Shown: positions 26,757 to 36,441 of the stretch, one piece after another
Numbering within the stretch: the first letter of the stretch is position 1
Layout: each line of letters begins with the position of its first letter
DNA from: JARRQJ01 sp963761035
Lineage (GTDB): Bacteria; Pseudomonadota; Gammaproteobacteria; DRLM01
DNA length: 64,000 nt
Reading direction: 5' to 3'
Assembly: GCA_963761035.1 (NCBI GenBank)
Contig: CAVXFH010000002.1
Coordinates: forward strand, 2,604,001-2,668,000
Notes under the pieces: generated by a model
The model's database searches: none
Told to the model about the DNA's origin: nothing
The model's input: only the letters and a program-made list of their open reading frames with translations
Made by a program: the position numbers and the translations under genes

Positions 26757-27926
26757 GTGCGCCACTCAGCCCTGTTGGCCCTAGAAGACGGAACGGTCTT
26801 TCGCGGGGAGGCCATCGGTAGCGCGGGACGGAGCGTGGGCGAGGTGGTGTTCAATACCGCTATCACCGGCTATCAGGAAATCCTCACCGATCCCTCCTAT
26901 TGCCGTCAGATCGTCACCCTGACCTATCCCCACATCGGCAACGTCGGCACCAACAACGATGACGAAGAGGCGCGAGGCGTGTTCGCCGCCGGCCTGGTGG
27001 TGCGCGATGTGCCGGCCTTGACCAGCAGTTGGCGTTCGCAAGAATCGCTTCGTGACTATCTGCGCCGCCATGAGGTGGTGGCGATCGCCGGCATCGACAC
27101 CCGCAAGCTCACCCGTCTTCTGCGGGAGAAGGGCGCACAGAACGGTTGCGTCATGGCGGGTGAGGGCTTGGATGAGGCGGCGGCGATCGCCGCCGCGCGT
27201 GTGTTTCCCGGCTTGAAGGGTATGGACCTGGCCAAGGTGGTCAGCGTCGAGCGGCCTTATGAATGGTTGCAGGGCAGTTGGTCTTTGCGCGGCCTGTCCG
27301 AGGCGCCGCGCCCGGCGGCAGGGCACCCGATTTATCATGTGGTGGCCTACGATTACGGTATCAAACGCAACATTCTGCGCATGCTGGTCGATCGCGGCTG
27401 TCGTTTGACGGTAGTGCCGGCGCAAACCCCGGCCGCTCAGGTGCTGGCCATGAAACCCGACGGGGTGTTTCTGTCCAACGGTCCCGGCGATCCGGAGCCG
27501 TGCGACTATGCCATCACGGCCATCCGCGAGATCGTCGCCACGGGCATGCCGGTGTTTGGAATTTGTCTGGGCCATCAATTGCTGGGACTGGTACGCGGCG
27601 GGCGCACGGTGAAGATGAAGTTCGGCCATCACGGCGCCAACCACCCGGTGCAGGATCTGGCCAGCGGACGGGTGATGATCACCAGCCAGAATCACGGTTT
27701 CGCGGTAGACGAGGCCAGTCTGCCGGCAAATGTCCGCGCTACGCACCGTTCGCTGTTCGACGGGAGCTTGCAGGGCTTGCACTATAAAGACAAACCGGTG
27801 TTCAGTTTTCAGGGCCACCCCGAGGCCAGTCCGGGACCGCATGATGCGGCGGACTTGTTCGATCATTTCATTGGACTTATCAAGGGCGCCAGGCGAGATG
27901 CGGGAGAAGTTGAAGAATATGCCTAA
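26757..27926 (+). CDS. carA: Carbamoyl-phosphate synthase small subunit
   Basis: A 389-residue glutamine amidotransferase subunit supplying ammonia to CarB for arginine and pyrimidine synthesis. The N-terminal part has ALLALEDGTVFRGEAIG and TGYQEILTDPSYCRQIV. The class I GATase part has the nucleophile in FGICLGHQLLG and the His/Glu pair in FQGHPEASPGPHD. I chose GTG 26757, with GGAGG five bases before it; an upstream in-frame ATG at 26712 lies in the leader hairpin region. It overlaps carB by eight bases. Confidence 0.97.
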   Translation: MRHSALLALEDGTVFRGEAIGSAGRSVGEVVFNTAITGYQEILTDPSYCRQIVTLTYPHIGNVGTNNDDEEARGVFAAGLVVRDVPALTSSWRSQESLRDYLRRHEVVAIAGIDTRKLTRLLREKGAQNGCVMAGEGLDEAAAIAAARVFPGLKGMDLAKVVSVERPYEWLQGSWSLRGLSEAPRPAAGHPIYHVVAYDYGIKRNILRMLVDRGCRLTVVPAQTPAAQVLAMKPDGVFLSNGPGDPEPCDYAITAIREIVATGMPVFGICLGHQLLGLVRGGRTVKMKFGHHGANHPVQDLASGRVMITSQNHGFAVDEASLPANVRATHRSLFDGSLQGLHYKDKPVFSFQGHPEASPGPHDAADLFDHFIGLIKGARRDAGEVEEYA

Positions 27927-30900
27927 ACGCTCTGATATAAAAAGCGTTCTTATTATCGGTGCCGGACCGATTGTGATCGGCCAGGCCTGCGAGTTCGACT
28001 ATTCGGGGGCGCAGGCCTGCAAGGCGCTGCGCGAAGAGGGCTACCGGGTCATTCTGGTCAATTCCAATCCCGCCACCATCATGACCGATCCCGACATGGC
28101 GGACGCGGTGTATATCGAGCCGGTGCAATGGCAGACCGTGGCGCGGATCATCGCCAAAGAACGGCCCGATGCGCTGCTGCCCACCATGGGCGGTCAGACC
28201 GCCTTGAATTGCTCGCTGGATCTGGCCCGGCACGGCGTGCTGGAACAATACAATGTGGAATTGATCGGCGCCTCGCGCGATGCCATCGATATGGCGGAGG
28301 ACCGCGAGCGTTTCCGCATCGCCATGGGCGATATCAATCTGGAGACGCCGCGCGCCGCCATCGCCCACAGCCTGGAAGAGGCCTTGCAGGTGCAGGCCCA
28401 GATCGGGTTTCCCACCATCATCCGCCCGTCGTTTACCCTGGGCGGCAGCGGCGGCGGCATCGCTTACAACCGCGAAGAATTCATCGAGATCTGCGGGCGC
28501 GGTCTGGACCTGTCGCCCACCAATGAATTGCTCATCGAAGAATCGGTGCTGGGCTGGAAAGAGTTCGAGATGGAGGTCGTGCGCGACCGCAACGACAACT
28601 GCATCATCGTCTGTTCCATCGAGAACTTCGATCCCATGGGCGTGCACACCGGCGATTCCATCACCGTCGCGCCGGCGCAGACCCTGACCGACAAGGAATA
28701 TCAGATCATGCGCGACGCCTCCATCGCGGTGTTGCGCAAGATCGGCGTCGATACCGGCGGTTCTAACGTGCAATTCGGCATCAATCCGCGCGACGGCCGC
28801 ATGGTGGTGATCGAGATGAACCCCCGCGTGTCGCGCTCCTCGGCGTTGGCCTCCAAGGCCACCGGCTTTCCCATTGCCAAGGTCGCGGCCAAGCTGGCGG
28901 TGGGTTACACTCTCGATGAATTGAAGAACGACATCACCGGCGGTGCCACGCCCGCTTCCTTCGAGCCGAGCATCGATTATGTGGTGACCAAGGTGCCGCG
29001 TTTCACCTTCGAGAAATTCCCCGCCGCCAATGCGGTACTCACCACCCAGATGAAGTCGGTGGGCGAGGCCATGGCCATCGGCCGTACCTTTCAGGAATCC
29101 TTGCACAAGGCATTGCGCAGTCTGGAAACGGGAGCGGACGGTTTTAACGAGAAGTTGGATTTCGCCGCCGAGGGCGCCATGGACACGCTGCGCCATCACC
29201 TGCGGGTGCCGGGTCCGGAGCGCGTGTGGTATGTGGGCGACGCCTTCCGCGCCGGGCTGTCGGTGGCGGAGATCTATGAACTGTCCAACATCGACCCCTG
29301 GTTTCTGGGCCAAATCGAGGAGTTAATAAGCCTCGAAAATAAGATTAAGAATAATCAATTTCAAATTGATAAATATGGTTTATATTTTTTAAAGCAGAAG
29401 GGGTTCTCCGATCGGCGGCTTGCGGCGCTGCTGGGTAAGAGCGAACAGGCGGTGCGCGAGCTGCGGCACAAGCTGGGCGTGCGTCCGGTATATAAGCGGG
29501 TGGACACCTGCGCCGCGGAGTTCGCCTCCGGCACCGCGTATATGTATTCCACTTATGAAGAAGAGTGCGAGGCCCAGCCCAGCCGGCGCGAGAAGATCAT
29601 TGTGTTGGGCGGCGGTCCCAATCGTATCGGGCAGGGTATCGAGTTCGATTATTGCTGCGTGCATGCGGCGCTGGCGCTGCGGGAAGACGGTTACGAGACC
29701 ATCATGGTCAACTGCAATCCCGAGACGGTGTCCACTGATTACGATACCTCGGATCGGCTCTATTTCGAACCGCTGACCCTGGAAGACGTGTTGGAGATCG
29801 TGCAGCTGGAAAACCCCCGGGGAGTGATCGTGCAGTACGGCGGCCAGACGCCTTTGAAGCTGGCCCGCGCCCTGGAAGCGGCGGGCGCGCCCATCATCGG
29901 CACCACGCCGGATTCCATCGATCTGGCCGAGGATCGCGAGCGTTTCCAAAAGATGATCCATAAGCTCAAGCTGACCCAGCCGGCCAACGCCACCGCGCGC
30001 GATACCGAAGAGGCGGTCAAACAGGCTGCCGAGATCGGTTATCCCCTGGTCGTGCGGCCTTCTTATGTATTGGGCGGGCGCGCCATGGAAGTGGTGTACG
30101 CCGAGGAGGATTTGCGGCGTTATATGCGCGATGCGGTGCAGGTGTCGAATGAATCGCCGGTGTTGCTGGACCGGTTTCTCGACCATGCCGTGGAGTTGGA
30201 CGTGGACGCGATTTGCGACGGCAAAGAAGTAGTGATCGGCGGCGTCATGGAGCATATCGAACAGGCCGGCGTGCACTCCGGGGACTCCGCCTGTTCGCTG
30301 CCCCCTTATACCTTGACGCCCGCGGTGCAGACGGCGCTGCGCGAACAGGTGCGCAAGATGGCCCATGAATTGAAAGTGGTGGGGCTGATGAACACCCAGT
30401 TCGCCATTCAGGACAATGTGATCTATGTGATCGAGGTCAACCCGCGCGCCTCGCGCACGGTGCCCTTTGTCTCCAAGGCCTGCGGTATGCCCTTGGCCAA
30501 GATCGCGGCGCGCTGCATGGTGGGGAAAAGCCTGGCGCGGCAGGGCATCACCCGTGAAATCGTACCGCCGTATTATGCGGTGAAGGAGGCGGTGTTTCCC
30601 TTCATCAAGTTTCCCGGGGTGGACCCCTTGCTCGGACCGGAGATGAAATCCACCGGCGAGGTGATGGGGGTGGGAGCGACCTTCGCCGAGGCCTTCGCCA
30701 AGGCGCAATTGGCGGCGGGGGTGGTGTTGCCCCGCGGCGGCAAGGCCTTCGTCAGCGTGCGCGACGCCGATAAGCCGCGGGTGGCCGCCATGGCGCGGCG
30801 TTTGGCGGAACGGGGTTTCGAAATCTACGCCACCGGCGGTACCGCCGCGGTACTGGAGGCGGCGAACGTGCCGTGCCGGCGTATCAACAAGGTGACGGAA

Positions 30901-31134
30901 GGCCGGCCGCATGTGGTGGATATGATCAAGAACGGCGAGGTCAGCTTGATCATCAACACCGTGGAGGGCAAGCAGGCGATCAAGGATTCTTATGCCATTC
31001 GCCGCGAGGCACTGCAGCGCAAGGTGAGCTACACTACTACCATGTCGGGCGCGGAAGCCACGAGCATGGCCTTACAGTATCTGGATGGAGAGGAAGTCCG
31101 GTCATTGCAACAGTTGCATGGGGAAATAGCGTAA
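27919..31134 (+). CDS. carB: Carbamoyl-phosphate synthase large subunit
   Basis: A 1071-residue synthetase with two homologous ATP-grasp halves. The first half starts KSVLIIGAGPIVIGQACEFDYSG and the second starts IIVLGGGPNRIGQGIEFDYCC, as expected. The C-terminal MGS-like allosteric domain (RGFEIYATGGTAAVLEAANV) binds effectors such as UMP and ornithine. The ATG is inside the carA stop region (eight-base overlap), implying coupled synthesis of the two subunits. Within the oligomerisation domain, about 29325-29400 is strikingly AT-rich against the rest of the gene (see findings). The carB TAA overlaps greA ATG. Confidence 0.98.
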   Translation: MPKRSDIKSVLIIGAGPIVIGQACEFDYSGAQACKALREEGYRVILVNSNPATIMTDPDMADAVYIEPVQWQTVARIIAKERPDALLPTMGGQTALNCSLDLARHGVLEQYNVELIGASRDAIDMAEDRERFRIAMGDINLETPRAAIAHSLEEALQVQAQIGFPTIIRPSFTLGGSGGGIAYNREEFIEICGRGLDLSPTNELLIEESVLGWKEFEMEVVRDRNDNCIIVCSIENFDPMGVHTGDSITVAPAQTLTDKEYQIMRDASIAVLRKIGVDTGGSNVQFGINPRDGRMVVIEMNPRVSRSSALASKATGFPIAKVAAKLAVGYTLDELKNDITGGATPASFEPSIDYVVTKVPRFTFEKFPAANAVLTTQMKSVGEAMAIGRTFQESLHKALRSLETGADGFNEKLDFAAEGAMDTLRHHLRVPGPERVWYVGDAFRAGLSVAEIYELSNIDPWFLGQIEELISLENKIKNNQFQIDKYGLYFLKQKGFSDRRLAALLGKSEQAVRELRHKLGVRPVYKRVDTCAAEFASGTAYMYSTYEEECEAQPSRREKIIVLGGGPNRIGQGIEFDYCCVHAALALREDGYETIMVNCNPETVSTDYDTSDRLYFEPLTLEDVLEIVQLENPRGVIVQYGGQTPLKLARALEAAGAPIIGTTPDSIDLAEDRERFQKMIHKLKLTQPANATARDTEEAVKQAAEIGYPLVVRPSYVLGGRAMEVVYAEEDLRRYMRDAVQVSNESPVLLDRFLDHAVELDVDAICDGKEVVIGGVMEHIEQAGVHSGDSACSLPPYTLTPAVQTALREQVRKMAHELKVVGLMNTQFAIQDNVIYVIEVNPRASRTVPFVSKACGMPLAKIAARCMVGKSLARQGITREIVPPYYAVKEAVFPFIKFPGVDPLLGPEMKSTGEVMGVGATFAEAFAKAQLAAGVVLPRGGKAFVSVRDADKPRVAAMARRLAERGFEIYATGGTAAVLEAANVPCRRINKVTEGRPHVVDMIKNGEVSLIINTVEGKQAIKDSYAIRREALQRKVSYTTTMSGAEATSMALQYLDGEEVRSLQQLHGEIA

Positions 31135-31610
31135 TGAGCAAGGTACCACTCACGGCGGCGGGCGCCGTTAAATTGCGTGAGGAATTGCAGCGCCTCAAAT
31201 CAGTGGAACGGCCGCGCGTCATCAACGCCATCGCCGAGGCGCGCGCCCACGGCGATTTGAAGGAAAATGCCGAGTATCACGCCGCCAAGGAACAGCAATC
31301 CTTCATCGAGGGGCGTATCGCCGACATCGAGTCTAAACTTTCCAATGCCCAGATCATCGATGTCACCACTCTCAATGCCAGCGGCAGGGTGGTTTTCGGC
31401 ACCACGGTGGATCTGGTCGATGCGGAAAGCGGCGATGAGGTGACCTATCAGATCGTCGGCGATCTGGAGGCTGATATCAAGCAGGGCAAAATATCCGTGA
31501 GTTCCCCGATTGCCCGCGCCCTAATCGGCAAGGAAGAGGGCGAGGTGGCGATAGTCAAGGCGCCCGTCGGCGATCGCCACTACGAGATCATGGCAGTGCG
31601 GTATATCTAA
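31134..31610 (+). CDS. greA: Transcription elongation factor GreA
   Basis: A 158-residue cleavage factor that rescues backtracked RNA polymerase. The N-terminal coiled coil begins VPLTAAGAVKLREELQRLK with the tip acidic residues in EARAHGDLKENAEYHAAKE; the C-terminal FKBP-like domain has ISVSSPIARALIGKEEGE. The ATG shares a base with the carB stop (TAATG), so it is translationally coupled. Exactly E. coli length. Confidence 0.97.
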   Translation: MSKVPLTAAGAVKLREELQRLKSVERPRVINAIAEARAHGDLKENAEYHAAKEQQSFIEGRIADIESKLSNAQIIDVTTLNASGRVVFGTTVDLVDAESGDEVTYQIVGDLEADIKQGKISVSSPIARALIGKEEGEVAIVKAPVGDRHYEIMAVRYI

Positions 31611-31640
31611 AGTTCAAACTCCCAGCCCAAAGATAAATTC

Positions 31641-32108
31641 ATGCGCTATTTGGCTATAGGTGAACGCATCATTGTGAGTTTGTGGGTCGGCGGCTTGTGG
31701 GCCATCGGGTTTCTCGCGGCTCCGGTGTTATTCCATTCACTGGATAATCGAGCCCTGGCGGGGGCACTGGCCGCGCCCATGTTCACCATCATCAACGGTT
31801 TTGGTTTGGTATGTGGCGGCCTGTTGCTGCTGTTCTCCGCCCTATCCCGGGAACGCGGCGGGTTTCGCTCATGGCGCACGGTTGTGATCGCCGCCATGAT
31901 GGCAGTGGCCGCGATCATCCTGTTCGTTATTCAGCCGCAGATGGCCGCGCTCAAGGCCCAGGTCGCGGCGGCCGGCGGGGAGTTGGGTGCGCGGTTCGGC
32001 CGACTGCACGGGATTTCCTTCGCGCTCTATCTAATCGCCAGTGTATTGGGTTTGCTGCTGGCGGCGGGCGGAGACCGGCGCGGCGAGAGAGAGTGGATTG
32101 AAGATTAG
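31641..32108 (+). CDS. DUF4149-family inner-membrane protein
   Basis: A 155-residue protein with four hydrophobic helices. It starts ERIIVSLWVGGLWAIGFLAAPVLF; the third helix is followed by FVIQPQMAALK and a loop with FGRLHGISFALYLI. This is the DUF4149 pattern, including the conserved His in the last loop. Genes of this family commonly sit between greA and yhbY in gammaproteobacteria. Function unknown. Located 30 bases after greA. Confidence 0.85.
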   Translation: MRYLAIGERIIVSLWVGGLWAIGFLAAPVLFHSLDNRALAGALAAPMFTIINGFGLVCGGLLLLFSALSRERGGFRSWRTVVIAAMMAVAAIILFVIQPQMAALKAQVAAAGGELGARFGRLHGISFALYLIASVLGLLLAAGGDRRGEREWIED

Positions 32109-32235
32109 GATGGAATTTATTCCGCGTGTGATTTCGCCAGCATGCTGGAATTCAAATCGTATCGGCTGCGGCGAGCTTGGCGGGTTACGCCCTTAGGACC
32201 GACCCACCCTGCATTATCAGGTATGCCGCGGGTGG

Positions 32236-32562
32236 TCATTGTTTGACGATGCGGCGCGGGGCGGGTCGGGGGAGCGCTACGCGCGGCTTGTCGGGATGGC
32301 GGCGGTAGAGCAGGGCGATGTTGCCAATGCGCTGTATCAAATTCGCGGTGCTTTCCTCGCACATTTGTTCGATGAGGGCGTCCCGCGCCGCGCGGTCGCC
32401 GGCACTGACGCGCACTTTGAGCAATTCATGACGGGCGAGGGAGAGATCAAGTTCGTTGCGGACCGCGGCCGTGTAGCCCTGGGCGCCGATTATCACCACC
32501 GGTTTGAGTTTATGGCCAAGGCCGCGCAGGTAGTGTTTCTGTTTTTCCGTGAGCGATGACAT
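32236..32562 (-). CDS. yhbY: Ribosome-associated CRM-domain RNA-binding protein YhbY
   Basis: A 108-residue protein starting MSSLTEKQKHYLRGLGHKLK, then VVIIGAQGYTAAVRNELDLSL with the GxxG-like loop, and ending YRRHPDKPRVALPRP. It belongs to the CRS1-YhbY (CRM) family and associates with pre-50S particles. The start chosen is the ATG at 32562; a longer frame upstream adds 17 residues with no conservation. It is divergent from rlmE, the conserved arrangement. Confidence 0.94.
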   Translation of the reverse strand: MSSLTEKQKHYLRGLGHKLKPVVIIGAQGYTAAVRNELDLSLARHELLKVRVSAGDRAARDALIEQMCEESTANLIQRIGNIALLYRRHPDKPRVALPRPAPRRIVKQ

Positions 32563-32805
32563 TACTCGAGAGTGTTGAGTCCGAAATGCAAAGGCCGGGG
32601 AGTATACCATCACCGCGTCCGCACTTGAGTGCGGCGGGCGGCCCTTTTAACGGGGTCAGGATCGGACTGACCGTGCCCCTGTTGGGCGGCGGACGCCATT
32701 TTGATGCGCTCGACTGCGGCGCGGCTTGTGGTAGTGGGCGCCTATGGGTGGCGGGGAAGACGTTGGCGATTATGCGTACCCGGCGCAGGGTGCGGAGTGA
32801 ACGGC

Positions 32806-33429
32806 ATGGCGCGAAGTAAGAGTAGCGGCCGCTGGTTGCAACGCCACTTCGACGACGTGTATATGCGTAAGGCGCAGCAAGCGGGGTATCGTTCGCGTGC
32901 GGCCTATAAATTGTTGGAAATCAATGAACGAGATCATATTCTTCAACGCGGAATGACGATCGTCGATCTCGGGGCGGCGCCCGGCGGCTGGTCGCAAGTG
33001 GCGGCCAAGATTGCGGGCGAACAAGGACGGGTCGTCGCCATGGATATTTTGCCCATGGCGCCCGTGCCCGGCGTCAGGGTGCTTCAAGGAGATTTTCGTG
33101 AAGAGCCGGTGATGGCGGAGTTGTTAATGCTGCTGGGCGAGCAGCAACTTGTAGACCTTGTAATCTCCGACATGTCGCCCAATATCTCCGGTATGAAGTC
33201 CGTGGATCAGCCGCGGGCGATGTATTTGGCGGAGTTGGCTTTCGATTTGGCAATAAAGGTACTCTCTCCCGGCGGGGCCTTACTGGTTAAGGTCTTTGAA
33301 GGGGAAGGCATCGTGGAGTTTAGGCGGGACTTACAGCGTTCTTTTCGGACGGTGCTAACCCGTAAACCTAAAGCATCGCGCCCCGATAGCCGAGAAGTGT
33401 ATATGCTAGCCAAGAACCGCGTTTTATAA
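32806..33429 (+). CDS. rlmE: 23S rRNA 2'-O-ribose methyltransferase RlmE (FtsJ)
   Basis: A 207-residue SAM-dependent enzyme methylating U2552 of 23S rRNA in the 50S particle. It has RSRAAYKLLEIN (catalytic Lys), VDLGAAPGGWSQVA (SAM site), ISDMSPNISG (catalytic Asp), LVKVFEGEG (Lys) and SREVYMLA (Glu), completing the K-D-K-E tetrad. The ATG at 32806 has GGAG nine bases upstream. It precedes ftsH as in E. coli. Confidence 0.97.
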   Translation: MARSKSSGRWLQRHFDDVYMRKAQQAGYRSRAAYKLLEINERDHILQRGMTIVDLGAAPGGWSQVAAKIAGEQGRVVAMDILPMAPVPGVRVLQGDFREEPVMAELLMLLGEQQLVDLVISDMSPNISGMKSVDQPRAMYLAELAFDLAIKVLSPGGALLVKVFEGEGIVEFRRDLQRSFRTVLTRKPKASRPDSREVYMLAKNRVL

Positions 33430-33520
33430 TATGGTCTGATTTTCATGACGTCACCGATCCAGGTCAAAGGGTGTAGGGCTAAGACGGTTGATTAGGTTGA
33501 TTACATAAGGGGCAGCGACC

Positions 33521-35452
33521 TTGAGCGATATGGCGAAAAATCTTATTCTGTGGGTGGTCATCGCGATCGTGCTGATGTCCGTCTTTAATAGCTTCGGCCC
33601 GCCGCAAATCGCGGCCAAGCAAATCGCATACTCCGATTTCATCCAGGAAGTACGGCAGGGGCAAATCACCGAAGTCACCATCGAAGGCCCCACCATCCGC
33701 GGCAAGCGCGTGGGCGGCGAGGACTTCATTACTTATAGCCCCGGCGACGCCGGCATGGTTGACGATTTGCTGAACAAGGGCGTGGTGATCAAGGCCCAGC
33801 CACAACAGCAGCAAAGCCTGCTGATGCAGATGTTCATTTCCTGGTTCCCCATGCTGTTGTTGATCGCCGTATGGATTTTCTTCATGCGCCAGATGCAGGG
33901 CGGCGGCGGCGGCCGCGGCGCCATGTCTTTCGGCCGGAGTAAGGCGCGCATGATGGGTGAGGATCAGGTCAAGGTGACCTTCGCCGATGTGGCGGGCGTG
34001 GAAGAGGCCAAGGAGGAAGTCGGCGAATTGGTGGAATTTCTCCGCGATCCCAGCAAGTTTCAAAAGCTCGGCGGCAAGATCCCCCGCGGCGTGTTGATGG
34101 TGGGTTCGCCGGGTACCGGCAAGACCTTGCTCGCCAAGGCCATCGCCGGCGAGGCCAAGGTGCCCTTCTTCTCCATTTCCGGTTCGGACTTCGTGGAGAT
34201 GTTCGTCGGCGTGGGCGCGGCCCGCGTGCGCGACATGTTCGAGCAGGCCAAGAAACATGCGCCTTGCATTATCTTCATCGATGAAATCGATGCGGTGGGC
34301 CGTCATCGCGGCGCCGGTTTGGGCGGCGGGCATGACGAGCGCGAACAGACCCTCAATCAGTTGCTGGTGGAGATGGACGGTTTCGAAGGCAGCGAAGGGG
34401 TGATCGTGATTGCCGCGACCAACCGTCCCGATGTGCTCGATCCGGCATTGATGCGCCCCGGGCGTTTCGATCGCCAGGTGGTGGTGCCCTTGCCCGACGT
34501 GCGCGGCCGCGAGCAGATCCTCAAGGTGCATATGCGCAAGGTGCCGCTCTCGGATGACGTGCAGCCCAGCATTATTGCCCGCGGCACGCCCGGTTTTTCA
34601 GGCGCCGATCTCGCCAATTTGGTGAACGAAGCGGCCTTGTTCGCGGCGCGCGCCAATAAGCGGGTGGTGGACATGCTCGATTTCGAGAAGGCCAAGGACA
34701 AGATCATGATGGGTGCGGAGCGGCGCTCCATGGTGATGAACGATGAGGAAAAGAAACTCACCGCCTATCACGAAGCCGGCCATGCCATCGTCGGCCGCTT
34801 GGTGCCTGCGCATGATCCCATACACAAGGTGAGTATCATTCCCCGCGGCCGCGCCTTGGGTGTGACCATGTTCCTGCCGGAAGAAGATCGTCATAGCTAC
34901 AGCAAGCAGCGTCTGGAAAGTCAGATCTCCAGCATGATGGGCGGCCGCATCGCCGAGGAATTGATTTTCGGACCGGATGCGGTGACCACCGGCGCTTCAA
35001 ACGATATCCAGCGCGCTACGGATATTGCGCGCAACATGGTGACCAAGTGGGGCTTGTCGGAACGTCTCGGCCCCTTGACCTACAGCGATGAGGAGGGTGA
35101 AGTGTTCCTCGGTCGTTCGGTAACCCAGCACAAGATGATGGCCGACGAAACGGCCAAGGCCATCGATGAGGAAATCCGTTCATTCGTGAGCCGTAACTAT
35201 GAACGGTCCAAGCGGATATTGACCGAGAATGTGGACAAGCTGCACGCCATGGCCCAGGCATTGATCAAATACGAAACTATCGATAGCACGCAGATCGATG
35301 ACATCATGTCCGGCCGTGAGCCGCGGCCGCCCAAGGATTGGGGGCCGGATTCCGGACCTACATCGGGTCAGAGCGCATCCGCCGCCAGCGCCGCCGGGAA
35401 GAGCGGCAGTGACGTGGACGGTAAAATCGCCGGTCCGGCGGAGCAGCATTGA
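33521..35452 (+). CDS. ftsH: ATP-dependent zinc metalloprotease FtsH
   Basis: A 640-odd residue inner-membrane AAA protease. Two N-terminal membrane helices (LILWVVIAIVLMSVF and WFPMLLLIAVWIFFM) flank a periplasmic domain. The AAA module has Walker A GSPGTGKT (usually GPPGTGKT), Walker B IIFIDEID and the SRH motif RPGRFDRQ. The zinc site is HEAGHA. It degrades SecY, LpxC, RpoH and tmRNA-tagged proteins. Two starts are possible: TTG at 33521 with AAGGGG at good distance, or ATG at 33530, which aligns with the E. coli N-terminus but is far from that site; I kept TTG. Confidence 0.97.
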   Translation: MSDMAKNLILWVVIAIVLMSVFNSFGPPQIAAKQIAYSDFIQEVRQGQITEVTIEGPTIRGKRVGGEDFITYSPGDAGMVDDLLNKGVVIKAQPQQQQSLLMQMFISWFPMLLLIAVWIFFMRQMQGGGGGRGAMSFGRSKARMMGEDQVKVTFADVAGVEEAKEEVGELVEFLRDPSKFQKLGGKIPRGVLMVGSPGTGKTLLAKAIAGEAKVPFFSISGSDFVEMFVGVGAARVRDMFEQAKKHAPCIIFIDEIDAVGRHRGAGLGGGHDEREQTLNQLLVEMDGFEGSEGVIVIAATNRPDVLDPALMRPGRFDRQVVVPLPDVRGREQILKVHMRKVPLSDDVQPSIIARGTPGFSGADLANLVNEAALFAARANKRVVDMLDFEKAKDKIMMGAERRSMVMNDEEKKLTAYHEAGHAIVGRLVPAHDPIHKVSIIPRGRALGVTMFLPEEDRHSYSKQRLESQISSMMGGRIAEELIFGPDAVTTGASNDIQRATDIARNMVTKWGLSERLGPLTYSDEEGEVFLGRSVTQHKMMADETAKAIDEEIRSFVSRNYERSKRILTENVDKLHAMAQALIKYETIDSTQIDDIMSGREPRPPKDWGPDSGPTSGQSASAASAAGKSGSDVDGKIAGPAEQH

Positions 35453-35483
35453 TGATATAGCGGTTGGCTCTATGCGAGCAGCG

Positions 35484-35513
35484 ACGCCCCGCAGTGCGGG
35501 GCGTTTTATTTTT
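35484..35513 (+). terminator. Rho-independent terminator after ftsH
   Basis: ACGCCCCGC, AGT loop, GCGGGGCGT, then TTTTATTTTT: a perfect nine-base stem with a U tract, 32 bases past the ftsH stop. It separates rlmE-ftsH from folP. Confidence 0.93.
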
Positions 35514-35558
35514 GGCGGCGGCAAAGATATCTTTAGATAGCGGATAAGCGGGTAACAG

Positions 35559-36395
35559 ATGGCCCATCTTCTCGACTGCGCCGGCAAGATTCTGGATTTG
35601 TCTCGTCCCCAGGTCATGGGAGTCCTCAATATCACGCCGGATTCCTTCTCCGACGGCGGGCGTTATATGACGCTGCATGATGCATTGGTCCATGCCAGGC
35701 GCATGGCGGATGAAGGGGCGGCGATCATCGATGTCGGCGGCGAATCCACCCGTCCGGGCGCAGCGTCTGTGTCGGTCAATCAAGAATTGCAACGGGTCAT
35801 TCCGGTGATAGAGGCCATCGCCGCGGAATTGCCGGTGGTAATCTCCGTCGATACGCGAAAGCCGGAGGTGATGCGAGCGGCGGTAACGGCGGGCGCTGGG
35901 CTGATTAACGATATTTCCGCGCTGCGCGGGGAAGATGCGTTGCCGGCTGCCGCGCAACTGGAGGTGCCGGTGTGCCTTATGCATATGCAGGGTGAACCGC
36001 ATACCATGCAGGCAGCGCCGTATTATGCAGATGTGGTGGCGGAGATCCGGCTGTTTCTGACGGAGCGAGTGGCGGCCTGCGAACGGGCGGGTATTCCGCG
36101 AGAGCGGCTGTTGGTCGACCCCGGTTTTGGTTTCGGCAAGAATGTTGAACATAACCTGCGACTGTTGAAGCATCTCGATGCCTTTACGGATTTGGGCCTG
36201 CCCGTCGTGGTGGGGTTGTCGCGTAAGTCCCTCATCGGCGCGGTTTTGGATGTGCCGGCGGCGCGGCGCCTCTATGGTAGTATTGCCCTCGCTGCACTGG
36301 CGGCATGGCAGGGCGCGGCGCTTATACGCGCCCACGATGTCGCCGCAACCGTAGAAGCCGTTAAGATGATCGCCGCGGTCAGAGCGGCGCGCTGA
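35559..36395 (+). CDS. folP: Dihydropteroate synthase
   Basis: A 278-residue TIM-barrel enzyme joining p-aminobenzoate to dihydropterin pyrophosphate in folate synthesis; target of sulfonamides. Signatures are MGVLNITPDSFSDGG near the N-terminus, IIDVGGESTRPGA, LINDISAL and VDPGFGFGKN. Length as in E. coli (282). It lies between ftsH and glmM, the usual order. Confidence 0.97.
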   Translation: MAHLLDCAGKILDLSRPQVMGVLNITPDSFSDGGRYMTLHDALVHARRMADEGAAIIDVGGESTRPGAASVSVNQELQRVIPVIEAIAAELPVVISVDTRKPEVMRAAVTAGAGLINDISALRGEDALPAAAQLEVPVCLMHMQGEPHTMQAAPYYADVVAEIRLFLTERVAACERAGIPRERLLVDPGFGFGKNVEHNLRLLKHLDAFTDLGLPVVVGLSRKSLIGAVLDVPAARRLYGSIALAALAAWQGAALIRAHDVAATVEAVKMIAAVRAAR

Positions 36396-36441
36396 TTTTG
36401 TTTAGATGGAATTGTTGTGTGTTTACTTTGGGGAGGAAAGG

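Noticed and set aside
29325..29400. Intein or inserted element in carB
   Set aside because: The segment is in frame, carB has its usual length, and flanking conserved motifs are at the normal distance, so nothing has been inserted.
29389..30912. A 507-codon minus-strand frame inside carB
   Set aside because: Complete overlap with the second ATP-grasp half of carB and low-complexity His/Arg-rich composition.
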